From NCBI RefSeq assembly GCF_017562075.2, contig NC_054085.1, forward strand, positions 33,171,039 to 33,235,038: DNA of 64,000 nt, read 5' to 3'. The DNA is from Anopheles merus (Eukaryota > Arthropoda > Insecta > Diptera > Culicidae). Under the pieces are notes generated by a model that saw only the letters and a program-made list of their open reading frames with translations, was not told the origin of the DNA and made no database searches. The translations under genes and the position numbers were made by a program. Below are positions 36,401 through 47,776 of the stretch, piece after piece (within the stretch, counting starts at the first letter, position 1; each line of letters begins with the position of its first letter).

Positions 36401-39400
36401 CGCAGCCGACCCACTCGCGCGGGCATCCGGCCGTCCGTGCGTTCTGCTCCATCGCCCACGAGATGAGCGACATGAACTGGAACATGTTGTTGAAGCTTAC
36501 CTGCGGCCGGAAGTCGAGCCCGCGTATGAGGTGACCGACGGACAGCAGGCAGCTCTGGAGGCGGGCGTGATCGAGCACGGGCTGCCAGCCGGAGTAGTAG
36601 TTGTACCGCATCCGGCCGAGCGTCGCGTCCTCGACCAGAAAGTTAGACCACACGTGGGGCAGATAGAACGCACGATACCAACCGGAACATGTCTGCAGAG
36701 CGGAGAGTGCGATTGATAGGGAGAGAGAGAGAGAAGGCCTTGAGTACACAATTAATCAATTGGTCGCGCTGAACACCATCGAGGCTACAGCGTAGCGGTC
36801 TCAGACACCGAGCCCAGGTGATCATTGTTATTATCGTCATCATCATCATTCTCATCTTTTGCGTTTGGGACGCGTGGGCAAAAGAGACATGCACACACAC
36901 ACTCGCGAGGGTTTTATGGCATCATACCAGGCTCGCGTAGTACCGCTCCTTGATGGTGAGATGGGAGAAGATGCGCTCGAGGATGTGATCCGGTAAATTA
37001 CTCCACTGCGTCCAGCAATGGTCCGGGTCGTCATTGTTGGAATCGTTCTCGTCCGACCGGTCGACGGTTTCGTTCTCATTCTCGTCCACCTCGATGTAGC
37101 ACGCTGTACAGCATTCGGAATCGCCACAGATAGAGTGGGTGGGTGTGTGTGATGTGGACGTGGGTTATGCGCACGCCGCATGCAATGGAAAAGAAAGGAG
37201 AATGGAGAATAAAATATTTATAATTCCAATTCAGTGGCTAGCGTTTCCGGGCCGGGCCGGTAGTGCCTTAGGTCCGGCAGCGACGGGCCGGCACGGCGCA
37301 ATCGTTTTTGATATGAATGTTTCGCGTACCTAGCATAGCGTGAGAGAAGTGAAATAAATTGAGAATAAATTTGAAATAAAGACGATAAGGACGACGGGCT
37401 CGGGTCGGTGTTGCAGCTTTGCTTTTTTGCCTGTATTGCGGGCAGTACAGGTGGTTTAACGGTTTAGCGTGCCAGCGTACGCGGTGGCACAGTAGTGATT
37501 TCGGACGTCTTATTTCTCGGGTGATGTATATTTTGTGAATTTAATTCGCTTTCTCGGCAGGTTATTCTTGCTTTCGAGCTTTCGTAGCGACGGGAATGGT
37601 TTAAACTCTATTTTCTTTGTCTCAGTTTTTTTAAAGCAAATTTAACAATAAAGATGTCTTGGATGGTGTGAGCGAAATATGGTTGAGCCTTAAAGAATGG
37701 TAGGGTTGCAAAAATTCGAATTAAAATTCTAACGCATTTGTAGACAGATTTATTGAAATATCTTAATTAATCCTTTCGATAACCATTCCATACGATATCA
37801 CAGCCATAAACTACAGTGAAACTTGTATAAGAGGAATAAGAATAAAGGAGTTCTAAAAAAATCAACTAAGAAAGATCTGGGTATAAAGAATTTGGAAATA
37901 AATTGAATATTGAATATTGAAAAGAAACCCCTTCTAAGGATGACTTTTCCGAGTGTCCCAAATTTTGACTTTATTGAGGTTTCTAGGTCTTTCCTAACCT
38001 AAATGCAAATGGAATAAAGAGGCCAAAATGAGTTCTATTGTTAAAAATAATGTGTTGTTCAACGCATTGCATAGTTTGAGGCGCTTTTAGACTAAACAGG
38101 GTTTTAGATGGTATTATGGACAAGTTCAGCGAGTTGTTGATTTGGTTGAGCATATCATTGACTTTTTGAGAAAGATATTGAATAATTCGGATGTATGTGT
38201 TGACACGTTCGGCGATACTATTGAGCTGTCAGTGGTTTCGTTTTCACCCTGTGCCGAAGCGTGTAATTTTTCAATCTCAAAAGTCTTAAAAGCAGTAAAT
38301 AATCATCCCCCAAGGCATTTGAATAGTTTACCAAGAATTTTTTGATACCAGCTCTTACCATAGTGGGGACGCTTCTCTTCTAGACAACGAGCGTAACTAG
38401 ACCCCTTTACGGCTCTTTGTTTTTTTTTTGTTCCACAACCATCACTTGGCCATGGACCCAGGATTATGAGCTTTTGCAAAGCTGTGCAAAGCAAATTATT
38501 ACAAAATACCATCGTTACAATGAAGCGTTCTCCTCAGTGCACACGCGCGAATGCAACGAAGAATAGCCGGCAAAGTGTTCATTCTCTGTGATGAGCAGGA
38601 ACTTTGAAATGAAAACATCTTGCAGTTTGAGCTGCTTGTTGCAAGCATAAAAACTGGCATTTATAACGGACCGTGAAGGGGGAAAAATTACACCAAAACA
38701 ACGAGAACGAAATGCAAAATCCAATAATATGCTTTAATGCTTTAATGGTAGGAAAAGTTAAGACGTGCCTGATTATCCATTAGGCGAGCTTCCCGTCCCC
38801 ACGCCCAAAGTGTCCCGAAAAACCACTCAACACCTTTTCAGTCTCTGAAGTTTTAAAGTGCGCAATCATTCCTGTCAAACTTCCCGCGGGCCGCTCCCGG
38901 CAACGCTTAAAGCATTTAAGCTGAAGTTTGTCGCACTGTCGCTTACATTCTTGGGCAATCTTTTTTTACGATTTCAAACAATCTCATACCGGCTAGCGTG
39001 CCGGAACGGGCCGGAACAGGCAGGCCAAATATGCTCGCATAAAGTGCTGCGCCATCCCACGCCAGCAAAGCCCAGCCCGCTAGTCCTGCTGGCAAAGGCT
39101 GTTAACTAACACAAGTGGCAGCCCCTTTCCTTTCCCCACCAGGGCAAAGTGGGACAATTCGTGGAATCCAGCGTGCCGCGGCGGGTACGTGTCTGTTTTA
39201 AAAGTGGTAATTTTTGTGAAAACTCATAACGATTCCACTTGCTGGCGGTGGTTGGTGGGCGAGAAAAAAAAACCCCTTTCGCTATCCGGCTGCTTCCCCG
39301 GCTACTTTCACCCGTTTTACGGCCACGGTTCACGGCGGAAGATTATGACAATCGTTTCCGCCAGCAGCGAGGCTCAGGTGAGATTTTGGGGTGAAACACG

Positions 39401-42400
39401 GGAACACAGTTTCGGGCCTCGTTAACATTCGGATTTATGGGTACGAAACTTATTAAATGAGCTTCTTATGACTTTTCGCGCGCTTTGATGAAACTTTCCG
39501 CTTTACTGTGTGGTGTGTGTGTGTGTGTGTGAGGGAATGGGAAGGCCGTGGAAGAGGGGCAGGAATAGCGGGAATGAGAAACATTCCATTTCGCTGCATA
39601 CCTTTCGCGAAAAGCGGAACACTCCAGCCCGGCCTGCCAAATACAATGGTGCGCAGCGCGAGGACGCCCAGCAACCCGTTCCCGAGGGGCAATCCGCATT
39701 GTTGCAATTGTCAAGAGGAGGGTGGGGAGTGAGAAGAACAAAAGCAGGGGAGCGAAAAAGCTCGCTTAAATTATTTAAAATCCACCATCTTCCTCCCAGT
39801 GTACTTGCGAGTGTAATTCCGACGCTTGTGCATAATTTATACCACGCCCCGTCTCGCATTCCGCAACGCTAGAGTAGCGGTGTAGTAGCTTTCTTGAGCC
39901 CATTCGTCGTCGTTTTCGTCGTGGTCGTCGTTCCCCTCGCGGCAAGACGAACCGTTAGCGAAACCCGTTCGCTTTCATCTACTGGCAGTTGGTCGCTATT
40001 AAAACCTTCCCCTTTTTGTGGAAGAAGCTCGTTTCGGTAGCAGGGCCGCTTGCCGTTTGCGTTTGATTGTGAGTGAAGCGTGATACCGGGCGGCAAGATT
40101 TAATGGCGTGTGGTGTGCGGATATTTATGATCGAGATTTTTTGTTGCTGTAGTAGCCACTCGCCTGTTCTTCCTTCCACTGACAAAAGGATGTTATGGCT
40201 TGGTTTTGCCCCTACCGCCGAAGCGAACAGCTTGAGTAATGAAGGTGTGTATCTGTGAGCAAATTATTGGCACCGGTGCGGTGGTGAACCATTCCGATGA
40301 CTTGTTTCAAGCCTTAATAGAGTTGTCGCGGAAGTAGCGACTAAAAAAAAATGTGCCATTTCAATGGGACTGGCTTTCTGTTCGGGGGTGGAAAAGCGAT
40401 CCCTTCCCTGAACCCTTCGTACGGCATGAATCGAGCAAGCAATTATGCACAATTATTCGCTCGTAATACACCGAACGTGGCCGTCGCCTACCACCACTTT
40501 CCGGCTAGATTAAGCGCCATGCACCTCACGCAGTGTCGGGAACGGCATCGCCCGTTCACACCCGTCCGCATACGTTCGCCGGTAGGTTTTGGTGTGTATC
40601 AAGATTTATTCGCCCCTTCCTGTCGGCGGATTTACGAGAGCCAAGGTCCCAAACCCAAGCTGGAGGATAATTTCCTCGCTCGCTCGCTATTTATTGCACC
40701 CGCGTGGATTGAGAGTTGAGTGCGCGGGTCGTAAGGGCGGCGATGGCGATGGTTCCCGATGGCGGTAATTTAGGCGGCACTACTGCCATTAGACACAGTC
40801 GGGTGAGAAACCACCACGCGCTTACCCCCTCAACGCCGTTTGGTTCGCACCAAAGTTTTCCACTGCCTTCAATTAAGCTAAAACGTGTGCCTCTCCTGTG
40901 TGGCAGGAACATTATCGTTTCGCTGGCTTTCTCACGGTCTCGGTCTCGGGGTGAGTGAGTTACAGCCGCTGGGTCTGATTGCGGATGCGAGCGTGCCTCG
41001 TCAACGTGTCCTCGTGCCCTGTGCAGGTGAGTTTTTACACGTTGCTTGCTGAACGTTCCTCGTGTCGGTGGTGGTGGTGGTGGTGGTGGTGGTGAAGGGG
41101 TGTATTTAGTGTAAATCGAATTTATCACTCACGGAATTATTGAATTCGTCGCTATGGCTTTGGGGACTGATTGGTACGCGTGGCGTGAGCAAACCCAGCG
41201 GCATGGGAGATTCAGCTGTAAACGTTTGCCATTGCCTGGTAATGACTTGTCTACGAAGGTTCGTTTTTTTTGTCAATTAAGTGTCACATTGGAGGTTTTA
41301 ATAATTTGGGCATTGAGTTATCAGATTGTGTGTTTTAAACGGGATTCATCCACTCATCAAGAAGGAACAGCAATTAGTGATGAGAAAAATGAAGTTTTCG
41401 TCGGAATCGATTGCAACTAGCTCTGAAGTTTTGTGGAATCGATTCCGGATAGTAGGTTGAAATGAATCAATCGATTTATGAATCAACTCCTTAATCGGAA
41501 TCATATCCGGAATTGGTACCATAAACAACGGTCAAACTCAATCCAGCTTGAGAAGTGTAGAAAAGCATGTGAAATAAGTAAAACATTAAAAGGTTTTCAA
41601 CAGCTTCACTTCCCACTTTCAGTTCTTACACAGTCATCAGTCCTCAGTGTCGAATATTTCACTCAACGTATTAACTTATTTAACGCCTAACCTTAAAGAC
41701 TAAACTTGTAGACAACAGCATCGCGAGGGATTAACAGTGGAATTCTCTCGTGTGCTCAGGAGAAAAGAAAACATTAGGAAATAGAAACAGGGATTAAAAC
41801 TGACAACGATGAAAACTGATGATACAAACGGGAAATGAAATGTGAAGTCCATGGGAAACTCAATAAGAAATACTATGTCAAATACGAGTTCATAAATTCT
41901 AATAAGAGAAATTTTCCCTGATAACAGCATTTAAATAATAGCAAAAGATGAGAGACAAACATGAAGAAATAATAATTAGATAGAAGGGTGAATTACTAAA
42001 GAGCCGAAAGTACTTTCAAATAGCATTGCTGATACCATACTGGAATAGTCGCGAAGGAAAACGCAACGGAGCGCGTGTGACGACGGTATCAAGATTAGAT
42101 TAAAGACATTTCCACCGGATGGAGTTGAATGATAAAAGGCAAATAAAAAATGATATCAGCTTTCAAGTAAATTTTGGTATAGCATGTTTCATTTATGCCA
42201 CATGTTTTCCGTTTGAGAGACATTTGCAAAGATCATAAATCTGTGATTGACCATAAACATTGCTCATATTTTTCAAATGTGATCATTTTATGTTATACAT
42301 TGCTGCAAATCGTTCAAGCAAAACTAACTCATCACTTTTTTTTGTTTCAATAAAGATTATGACAGGCGCAATCAATTGAAAAGGCATGTTAAATTAAACA

Positions 42401-43443
42401 TTCCATTAGAATGCAAATGTCCTTTGATGTTTCATATCTCAAACGAATTCTTTGTGGTAGCAGTGATAGATGTACTAGTCTAATAGCTCGCTCGTTAAGC
42501 GTCAATGGAATGTGAAATTTTTTGAACCAAACATCCTTTACTAAATTGAGGATAAACACTTGAAAGGAAACAATGTAATGGCGTTAACTCAATCAGTTTC
42601 CTGGGGAGCATTTTTTTGTTTCTCCAAACTGTGTTTTGTTCTATGATACTGGAGAAACCTTTCGCTTGCTAGGTACATTATAAGGTGACATATTATTTAA
42701 TTGAAAGTTGTTTCAGTATTTTGTTCCTTACATCACTCTTTTGATTCAGAAAATATGAACTCATTTCACACCACATAACAGAAATCTCAAACAGTGTCGC
42801 ACTTTAACGTTCATTCAACATTAGTCAATAAACTCTAGCTTGAGCCCATCCACGAGGAATATACATCCGCGGCAAACCGAAACACTGCTTGATCACTGAC
42901 ACCGGCATTTGTTTTTCCTGCGTCGTTCTAATTTTCCCATTCATCGCCTTTTCCTCGCACCATTTCACGGTCACCGCGTTCGGCACACGTTTCAATTCAC
43001 ACAGCTGTGCCGAACTGCAACGAGAGCACAGCAGCAGCAACAGCACCACTACACACGCTGTATTTATCTTAGTTTTTCCCGCGACGGGCCGCCGACCGGC
43101 TTCGGGGTGGGTTTAAAAATACAACAAGCACGCAATACACGCCTGCAAACACTGGCCCGACTCACGACGGGGTTACAAAAATGGCGAAAATTGCGAAATC
43201 ACCGAAAAGGGGGGTTTTCGCTTGCCACCGCACACACTACACTACACACACATGACGCAGACGGTGGTGGAGCAAAATTGTGTAACAAAGGTGGTTTTCG
43301 GTGGCGGTGTTCCTGATGGCGGCTGTCCAGCACTGGTTGGTGATGGTGATGGGATGAAGAATTTATGATACACTTCATGCTCCCCGGTGCATACCTTTAT
43401 CATCGCTGTCCAGCTTCCAGCCGGCGTTTACCGCTTTCGTCAT
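32552..43443 (-). CDS. F-box protein with leucine-rich-type C-terminal region (six exons, about 516 aa)
   Basis: Exons in reading order: 43443-43395, 37103-36928, 36692-36096, 35222-34953, 33083-32907, 32833-32552. All exons after the second join at phase 0. The F-box is residues ~49-93: WSNLPDHILERIFSHLTIKE, then YYASLTCSGWYRAFYLPHVW. The rest has repeated Leu-rich strands (HSLSLVDLIL, LRRLCLVNVTN, LRHLYINRAQV) as in F-box proteins such as FBXO33/FBXO39. F-box proteins are substrate adaptors of SCF ubiquitin ligases; the substrate is unknown. Before the F-box is an acidic Asn/Asp/Glu stretch. Exon 1 (MTKAVNAGWKLDSDDK) is inferred: its GTATGC donor is phase 1 and the F-box exon acceptor needs exactly one base, which makes Ala17. 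That would leave a 6.3-kb intron. The five downstream exons are secure; exon 1 and the acceptor at 37103 are moderate. Confidence 0.82.
33339..33398 (+). repeat. CT microsatellite in an F-box gene intron
   Basis: Thirty CT units, lying in the intron between the fourth and fifth coding exons of the F-box gene (33084-34952). Confidence 0.85.
37104..42824. other. Most of the predicted first intron of the F-box gene
   Basis: About 5.7 kb without a supported exon. GC-rich patches at 38.8-41.1 kb contain a CTC/ACC-type repeat at 41070-41093; the remainder is AT-rich. If exon 1 at 43443 is wrong, this would instead be upstream intergenic DNA. Confidence 0.4.
42825..43067 (-). CDS. Possible small secreted protein, start codon unclear (ATA where ATG is expected)
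   Basis: A minus-strand frame runs from 43067 to a TGA at 42825 with codon use like the coding exons nearby. It reads INTACVVVLLLLLCSRCSSA then QLCELKRVPNAVTVKWCEEK and ends IPRGWAQARVY, about 80 residues. The first part looks like a secretion signal with a cut near SSAQ|LC, leaving three cysteines. There is no in-frame ATG; the first codon of the leader is ATA at 43067. Alternatives are an upstream exon spliced at TCTCGTTGCAG (43034-43033), or a splice from the F-box first exon to ATACAG, which is also in phase. I do not recognise the family. It lies inside the predicted F-box intron 1 on the same strand. Confidence 0.35.
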   Translation of the reverse strand: MNTACVVVLLLLLCSRCSSAQLCELKRVPNAVTVKWCEEKAMNGKIRTTQEKQMPVSVIKQCFGLPRMYIPRGWAQARVY

Positions 43444-44233
43444 CGTGGGTTTGTAGCGTTACTGCTGTAGCGTTACACTTTGCAAGAAACATCAACTAAT
43501 GGTCCCCGTTCGATGGATGCGTTTTGCGATTGGGGAATGGTGCTGCAAATCACTGGCAGTTCACACTTGCTTCCTGTGCGTAGCGCTTGCAGTCTGATCT
43601 TATGCGCGCAAAAACTCACGATCGACTGAGTTGGCGATCTCGCCGATCGCCGGTGTGTTTGTGCGCTTGGCGTACAAACGTTCATCGATTTCTGACCACA
43701 GCGGCCAAGGGGACGGTTGTGCTGGTCAGTGTGGATCAGTGTGAGAATTGGCAAGGATGGGATGAAACTAATACAAGCATGGTTTGTGCTTTGTAGAAGC
43801 TGCAAGCATTTAGGACGAGTTTTACACGAAAAAGTAACACTGAAGAAGCAATCGGGAATAATATGATGATTTACATGACCATTAAACAACAAATCAAATA
43901 CGTCATACCAAACAACAACTGTACCACAGCGCCATGTATCTTCCATGCAGAGGTAGTGGTGATGCCAAGCGCCAACGAAAACCACCTTGCGCAGTAGACG
44001 CAGACCGTTTTCAGGTTCATCCACCAGCACCCAAAACAAACTCGTTCACGTTGCGCATGAGCATGCGCCCGAATCTATTTACGTTACGCAAATGAATGTT
44101 TTGTTTGGACGGGTGTCCGCGGCTAGCTAACGAATTCATTCGCCAGTACATCAAACAATTGGTAGAGTTTGATGGATGAATTAAAAAGCACAAACACAAG
44201 TTTCTGCTTCATTTGCAAAGTAAAGAATAACGC
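43444..44233. other. Spacer between the F-box first exon and protease D
   Basis: Should hold the F-box promoter and leader. A minus-strand stretch at about 43930-44100 is GC-rich with protein-like composition (a VNEF word in one frame and a VLVDEPEN word in another) but no intact domain, splice-supported exon or shared frame. Confidence 0.35.
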
Positions 44234-44239
44234 TTTATT
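44234..44239 (-). terminator. Poly(A) signal AATAAA of protease D
   Basis: TTTATT on the plus strand begins only six bases beyond the stop codon of protease D (44246-44248), implying a very short 3' UTR. Confidence 0.6.
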
Positions 44240-44245
44240 CAACCG

Positions 44246-45590
44246 TTACGGTGTGCAGTAGGTAACGCCCGGTGTAACGCTTTGAATCCACGACAGATAG
44301 GAAGTGATGCGGCTGCTGACGGACGGTTTGCTGGAAGCGCACGATACACCGTAGTTGACGACACCGACCAGATAGACGCGTCCACCGGTGGTGAACAGCA
44401 GCGGACCACCGGAATCGTACTGGCACGTATCCTTCCCTGGCGTGTACGTGCAGATGTGTGAGGCGAGAATGTTGGGCATCGATGACTGGCAGGACTGTTG
44501 CGAGATCACACTGAGCGACACCTTGCGCAGCACGTTCGAGGTCGGTGCACCAAAGTCCATCGTACCCCAGCCGGTCGCTTCCACGATCGAGCCGGCGAAG
44601 TTAGAGGTGGAGTAGCGGAACGGCAGACAGGCCGGTCCGACGGCGGCATTGAAAGCGATCCGGTCGGCCGTACGCACGAGCGCGATATCGTTGCGCGACG
44701 GGCTGACGACGTACTGTGGATGGTTCGTGACGGAGGCGAGGCGCATCAGCACCGAGTAGCTCGTGTCCGTACCGACGCTTAGGTTGTGATCACCGACCAG
44801 CAGCCCGGAAGCGGACAGACTGCGGCCCCGCATGCAATGGGCGGCCGTTATCGAGTGATAGTCGGAAACTGTGGATGCACATAAAACATAGGGAAAAGCT
44901 ATCACTACCTGGAGAGAAAGATACACTTTAAGCCTGTGTATACTCACTAATTGTAGCACCGCAAAAGACGCTCCGTGAGGAGGAATCGACCAGTCCGGCC
45001 ATCATGGGAAACTCGTTCACCAGCGTCGGCACACCGTTCACAATTTTGGACGTACGGCGCAACCCGCAGCTACATTTGGGAGCCTGCGCTACCACCTGAC
45101 ACCGGAACCGTCCTCCAGATGTGGTCGTGGTCGTACGCAAAGCAAACACCGCCCGATTGCCGGTAGCTTGTAGCGTAAAGGTACGCTGTCCGCAGTACTT
45201 GGTGGCATACGCGAGCGTAGGATCATTCTGCAGCGATATCTCCACACGATCCGCGGTACATCCGGTTGACTGGAACGAGCGTGAAACGTTGTCAAAATGT
45301 GAGAGACGTACCTTCGTGAGGGAGATAACACGTAGCCGTAGCCTTACCGCAGCCAGATACATGTCGTAGCAGTTCACGTAGATCGTGTTGCCGGCCGGTG
45401 CCGCCAGCTGCCAGCGGCAGTTGGTACCGCGCGCATAGTAGTTGGGAAAGCTCGGCGATTCCACATAGAACACCTCACCGGCAGCAAGTGTCTTCTGCCG
45501 ATCGCAGCCGGTGAATTGGCCTACCGCGGGCGAAACTGCCAGCGCGACCAGCGCGAACAGCCACGCGATAAGAACGTTGCTTCCGCACAT
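44246..45590 (-). CDS. CUB-domain serine protease D (three exons, 395 aa)
   Basis: Exons in reading order: 45590-45348, 45269-44948, 44868-44246, with phases 0 and 1. The ATG at 45590 opens a leader cut near AVG|QF. The CUB domain covers about 30-146, ending KCSCG. Activation follows Lys156 (SK|IVNG); the activation-site intron of B, C, E and F is absent. The triad is His199 (ITAAHC), Asp249 (RNDIALV) and Ser341 (DTCQYDSGGP), with Tyr at position 193 and Asp189-type specificity. The first intron is 78 bases, a multiple of three, and has no stop in frame, so the unspliced form would encode a 26-residue insert in the CUB domain; its GTAAGG donor and TTCCAG acceptor sit exactly where B and C have their CUB intron. 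The gene is divergent to protease E across 821 bp. Confidence 0.9.
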
Positions 45591-46411
45591 TGCCAAACGA
45601 TAGCGCGTACTGTGCCCGCCCCATCGTTGCCCGAACCTGTGTTGGGGGGCTGGTTTGCGATGTGATAAACGAGCAACAAGACGACTTATTATCTTAACTG
45701 CTGCATCGTTTCATCGCCCCACACCTTACCTCGCTTACCTGTTGCGATCGATCTGTGTAGGGGATGACGGTGGACAAACAATGGGGTGTACATTTTGTAA
45801 CTTTCAAAAACACATGTTTCGTTCTAAACTGGCAAGAACTGGCTATCTGATAGCGAGCCTACCGCGCTACACCGCGTGTGGCCGTGAGGCGTTTTTTGGA
45901 TCTAGAGCGCAAGAGCGTGCATGTTGGTGAACTTTGAAACGAAATTTCGATCAGACCTTTGTGGGAGATGTGATACCTTAAAAAAGGAAAGGAAAACATC
46001 CGGAAGATGTTTTTGTTTTGATGAACCTTCTGTGGATTGGGATGTTTTTCACTTTTGGCACTGTTTGGCACACGCGTGTCCAGGGACGTCTAGTACATCT
46101 TGCAACTAGCGTTTCTTGGTGAATGAGAGCAAGTGTAGTACAGCTACAATGTTCCTTTCACCGGCTCGAGACGCCGTGTAGCTTGATAACAGTGTGAAGT
46201 TAATGGGGTCAATATGTTTGATCAGTTGGCTTTTCAAGCCCACTCTAAATCGTACTCCAATCGTAGGCGTAAGCGATTGCGTTAGCCATCGCAGCTTAGC
46301 GGGAGGCTTTAAAATGCTAATGTCAGAGGGGGCGATTAGTTTAGTGATCGTTCGCGATCGAGTAGTGAAAGTACGTGTGCAGCAAGAGATAGGGCAACAA
46401 TTGAAAGGAAA
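45591..46411. other. Divergent promoter region between proteases D and E
   Basis: The right 400 bp (from about 46000) is homologous to the region upstream of protease F (from about 49460), with conserved blocks separated by diverged sequence. The left part should hold the protease D promoter; a GATAA-type motif lies at 45660-45668. Confidence 0.55.
46308..46359 (+). promoter_or_regulatory. Core promoter and leader hairpin of protease E
   Basis: TTTAAAA at 46308-46314 is followed at normal distance by a TTAGTG initiator-like sequence, then GATCG-TTCG-CGATC at 46346-46359, a perfect 5-bp inverted repeat around a TTCG loop. The same set, in the same order, lies before protease F. Confidence 0.5.
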
Positions 46412-47776
46412 ATGCTGAAGTTCGTTTGGAATGACAGTGGAGCGATCTTGGTGCTGTTGGTGATGCTGATGACTAATGTGGTGACCGGTCAGTATGGTTC
46501 GTGTGATCTGACGTACAATTACGCCAGCGGTCAGACGAGCTTTATCGAGTCGCCCAACTTTTCCAATTACTATGCACCGGGCACCAAGTGTCGGTACACA
46601 ATAAACGCCCCAGTGGGCCATACGTTGTACGCGCAGTGCTACGACATGTATCTGCCGTCGAGTACGGGCTGTTACTACGACAAGCTGGCCATCTCGCGGT
46701 TCGGCGATCCCAACCTGAGCGATGCGATTGTACGCTGCGGAACGACCACATTCAACGTGGAAAGCCAGTACAACAAGCTGGTGGTGGCTTTGCTGGGGAG
46801 CACGAGTACGTCCGGAGGAAGGTTCCGTTGTCAGATTACGGCGCTCAAGCTTGCCTGCGACTGTGGTCGTCGCAAAACGGTGAGTGTACGATGATTGTAA
46901 TGGTTGTTGTTGAGGAAGTTCATGATCGTTACTGGAATTATCCATCCTATTTACCCCATGTACTATTGAACTGTTCCACCAGCCCACGATCGTCAACGGA
47001 TTTCCGACGCAGGCGAACGAGTACCCGATGATGGCAGGATTAGTGGACAACAGTTTGGCGAAGGTGTTCTGTGGATCCACAATCGGTAGGTAGCATGGCT
47101 TGAATCAATTATTGATGCTTATTAAAGTGTCCTGCTTTTGGTTTCAGTTACCGATCGCCATGTGCTTACTGCCGCTCACTGTCTGCTGGACAGAACAGTT
47201 ACTGGTACAAGCGTTCTCGTCGGCGATCAGGACATAAGCACCGGTTCCGACACCCCCTATTCGTCGCTTTACCGCATATCCACCTTCACACAGCATCCCA
47301 GCTACAATCCAACATCTAAAACGAACGACATCGCTCTGGTACAAACGTTCAACACGATTGTCTTTAATCCGGGCGTCGGTCGGGTGTGTCTTCCGTTCCG
47401 ATTTGGTACGTCCAGCTTCGAGAATGTGCGGCTCAGTGCACTTGGTTGGGGCGCAATCGACTTCGGTGCTCCATCGTCGAATGAGCTGCTGCAGACAACG
47501 CTGGCCGTGGTGTCGTCCAGCAGCTGTGGCACGAAGCTTTCCCGGACGATCCTTGCGTCGCAGATGTGTACGTTCGCTGCCGGTAACGATACCTGCCAGA
47601 ATGATTCGGGTGGCCCACTGTACTATACCGATCCGAACAGCCAACTGGTCTACAGTATCGGTGTGGTAGGGTTCGGTGTGGCCTGCGCATCGAGCTTCCC
47701 GAGTGTGAACACGAGAGTTACCTCGTATCTGGATTGGATCAGTAGTACCACAGGGTATACGTTCTGTGAGAAGTAA
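46412..47776 (+). CDS. CUB-domain serine protease E (three exons, 399 aa), tandem twin of F
   Basis: Exons: 46412-46879, 46983-47085, 47148-47776, with phases 0 and 1. A signal peptide ends near VTG|QYGS. The CUB domain covers residues ~31-150 in a single exon, without the mid-CUB intron of B, C and D, and ends DCGRRKT. The activation exon reads PT|IVNGFPTQANEYP, so the residue before IVNG is Thr158, not Lys or Arg. The triad is His201 (LTAAHC), Asp251 (TNDIALV) and Ser344 (DTCQNDSGGP), with Asn at 193, Gly at 214 and Ser at 226. Asp189 remains. Activation by a trypsin-like enzyme is therefore unlikely unless another site is used. The ATG at 46412 follows GGAAA. Function beyond secreted protease is unknown. 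Confidence 0.92.

Noticed and set aside
37797..37820. TATCACAGCC, the 5' end of miR-2/miR-13 family microRNAs
   Set aside because: The flanking sequence does not form the required hairpin with a complementary 5' arm, so it is a chance seed match.
43473..44039. Minus-strand 188-codon ORF with VLVDEPEN and VNEF words reminiscent of the protease activation exon
   Set aside because: The words are in different frames and no IVNG or TAAHC motif follows, so a protease pseudogene is not supported.
46106..47080. Minus-strand ORF of 324 codons over protease E, and a similar one over protease F
   Set aside because: They are antisense shadows of GC-rich coding exons; they span the sense gene's introns, have no recognisable domain and exist in both copies only because the sense sequence is shared.
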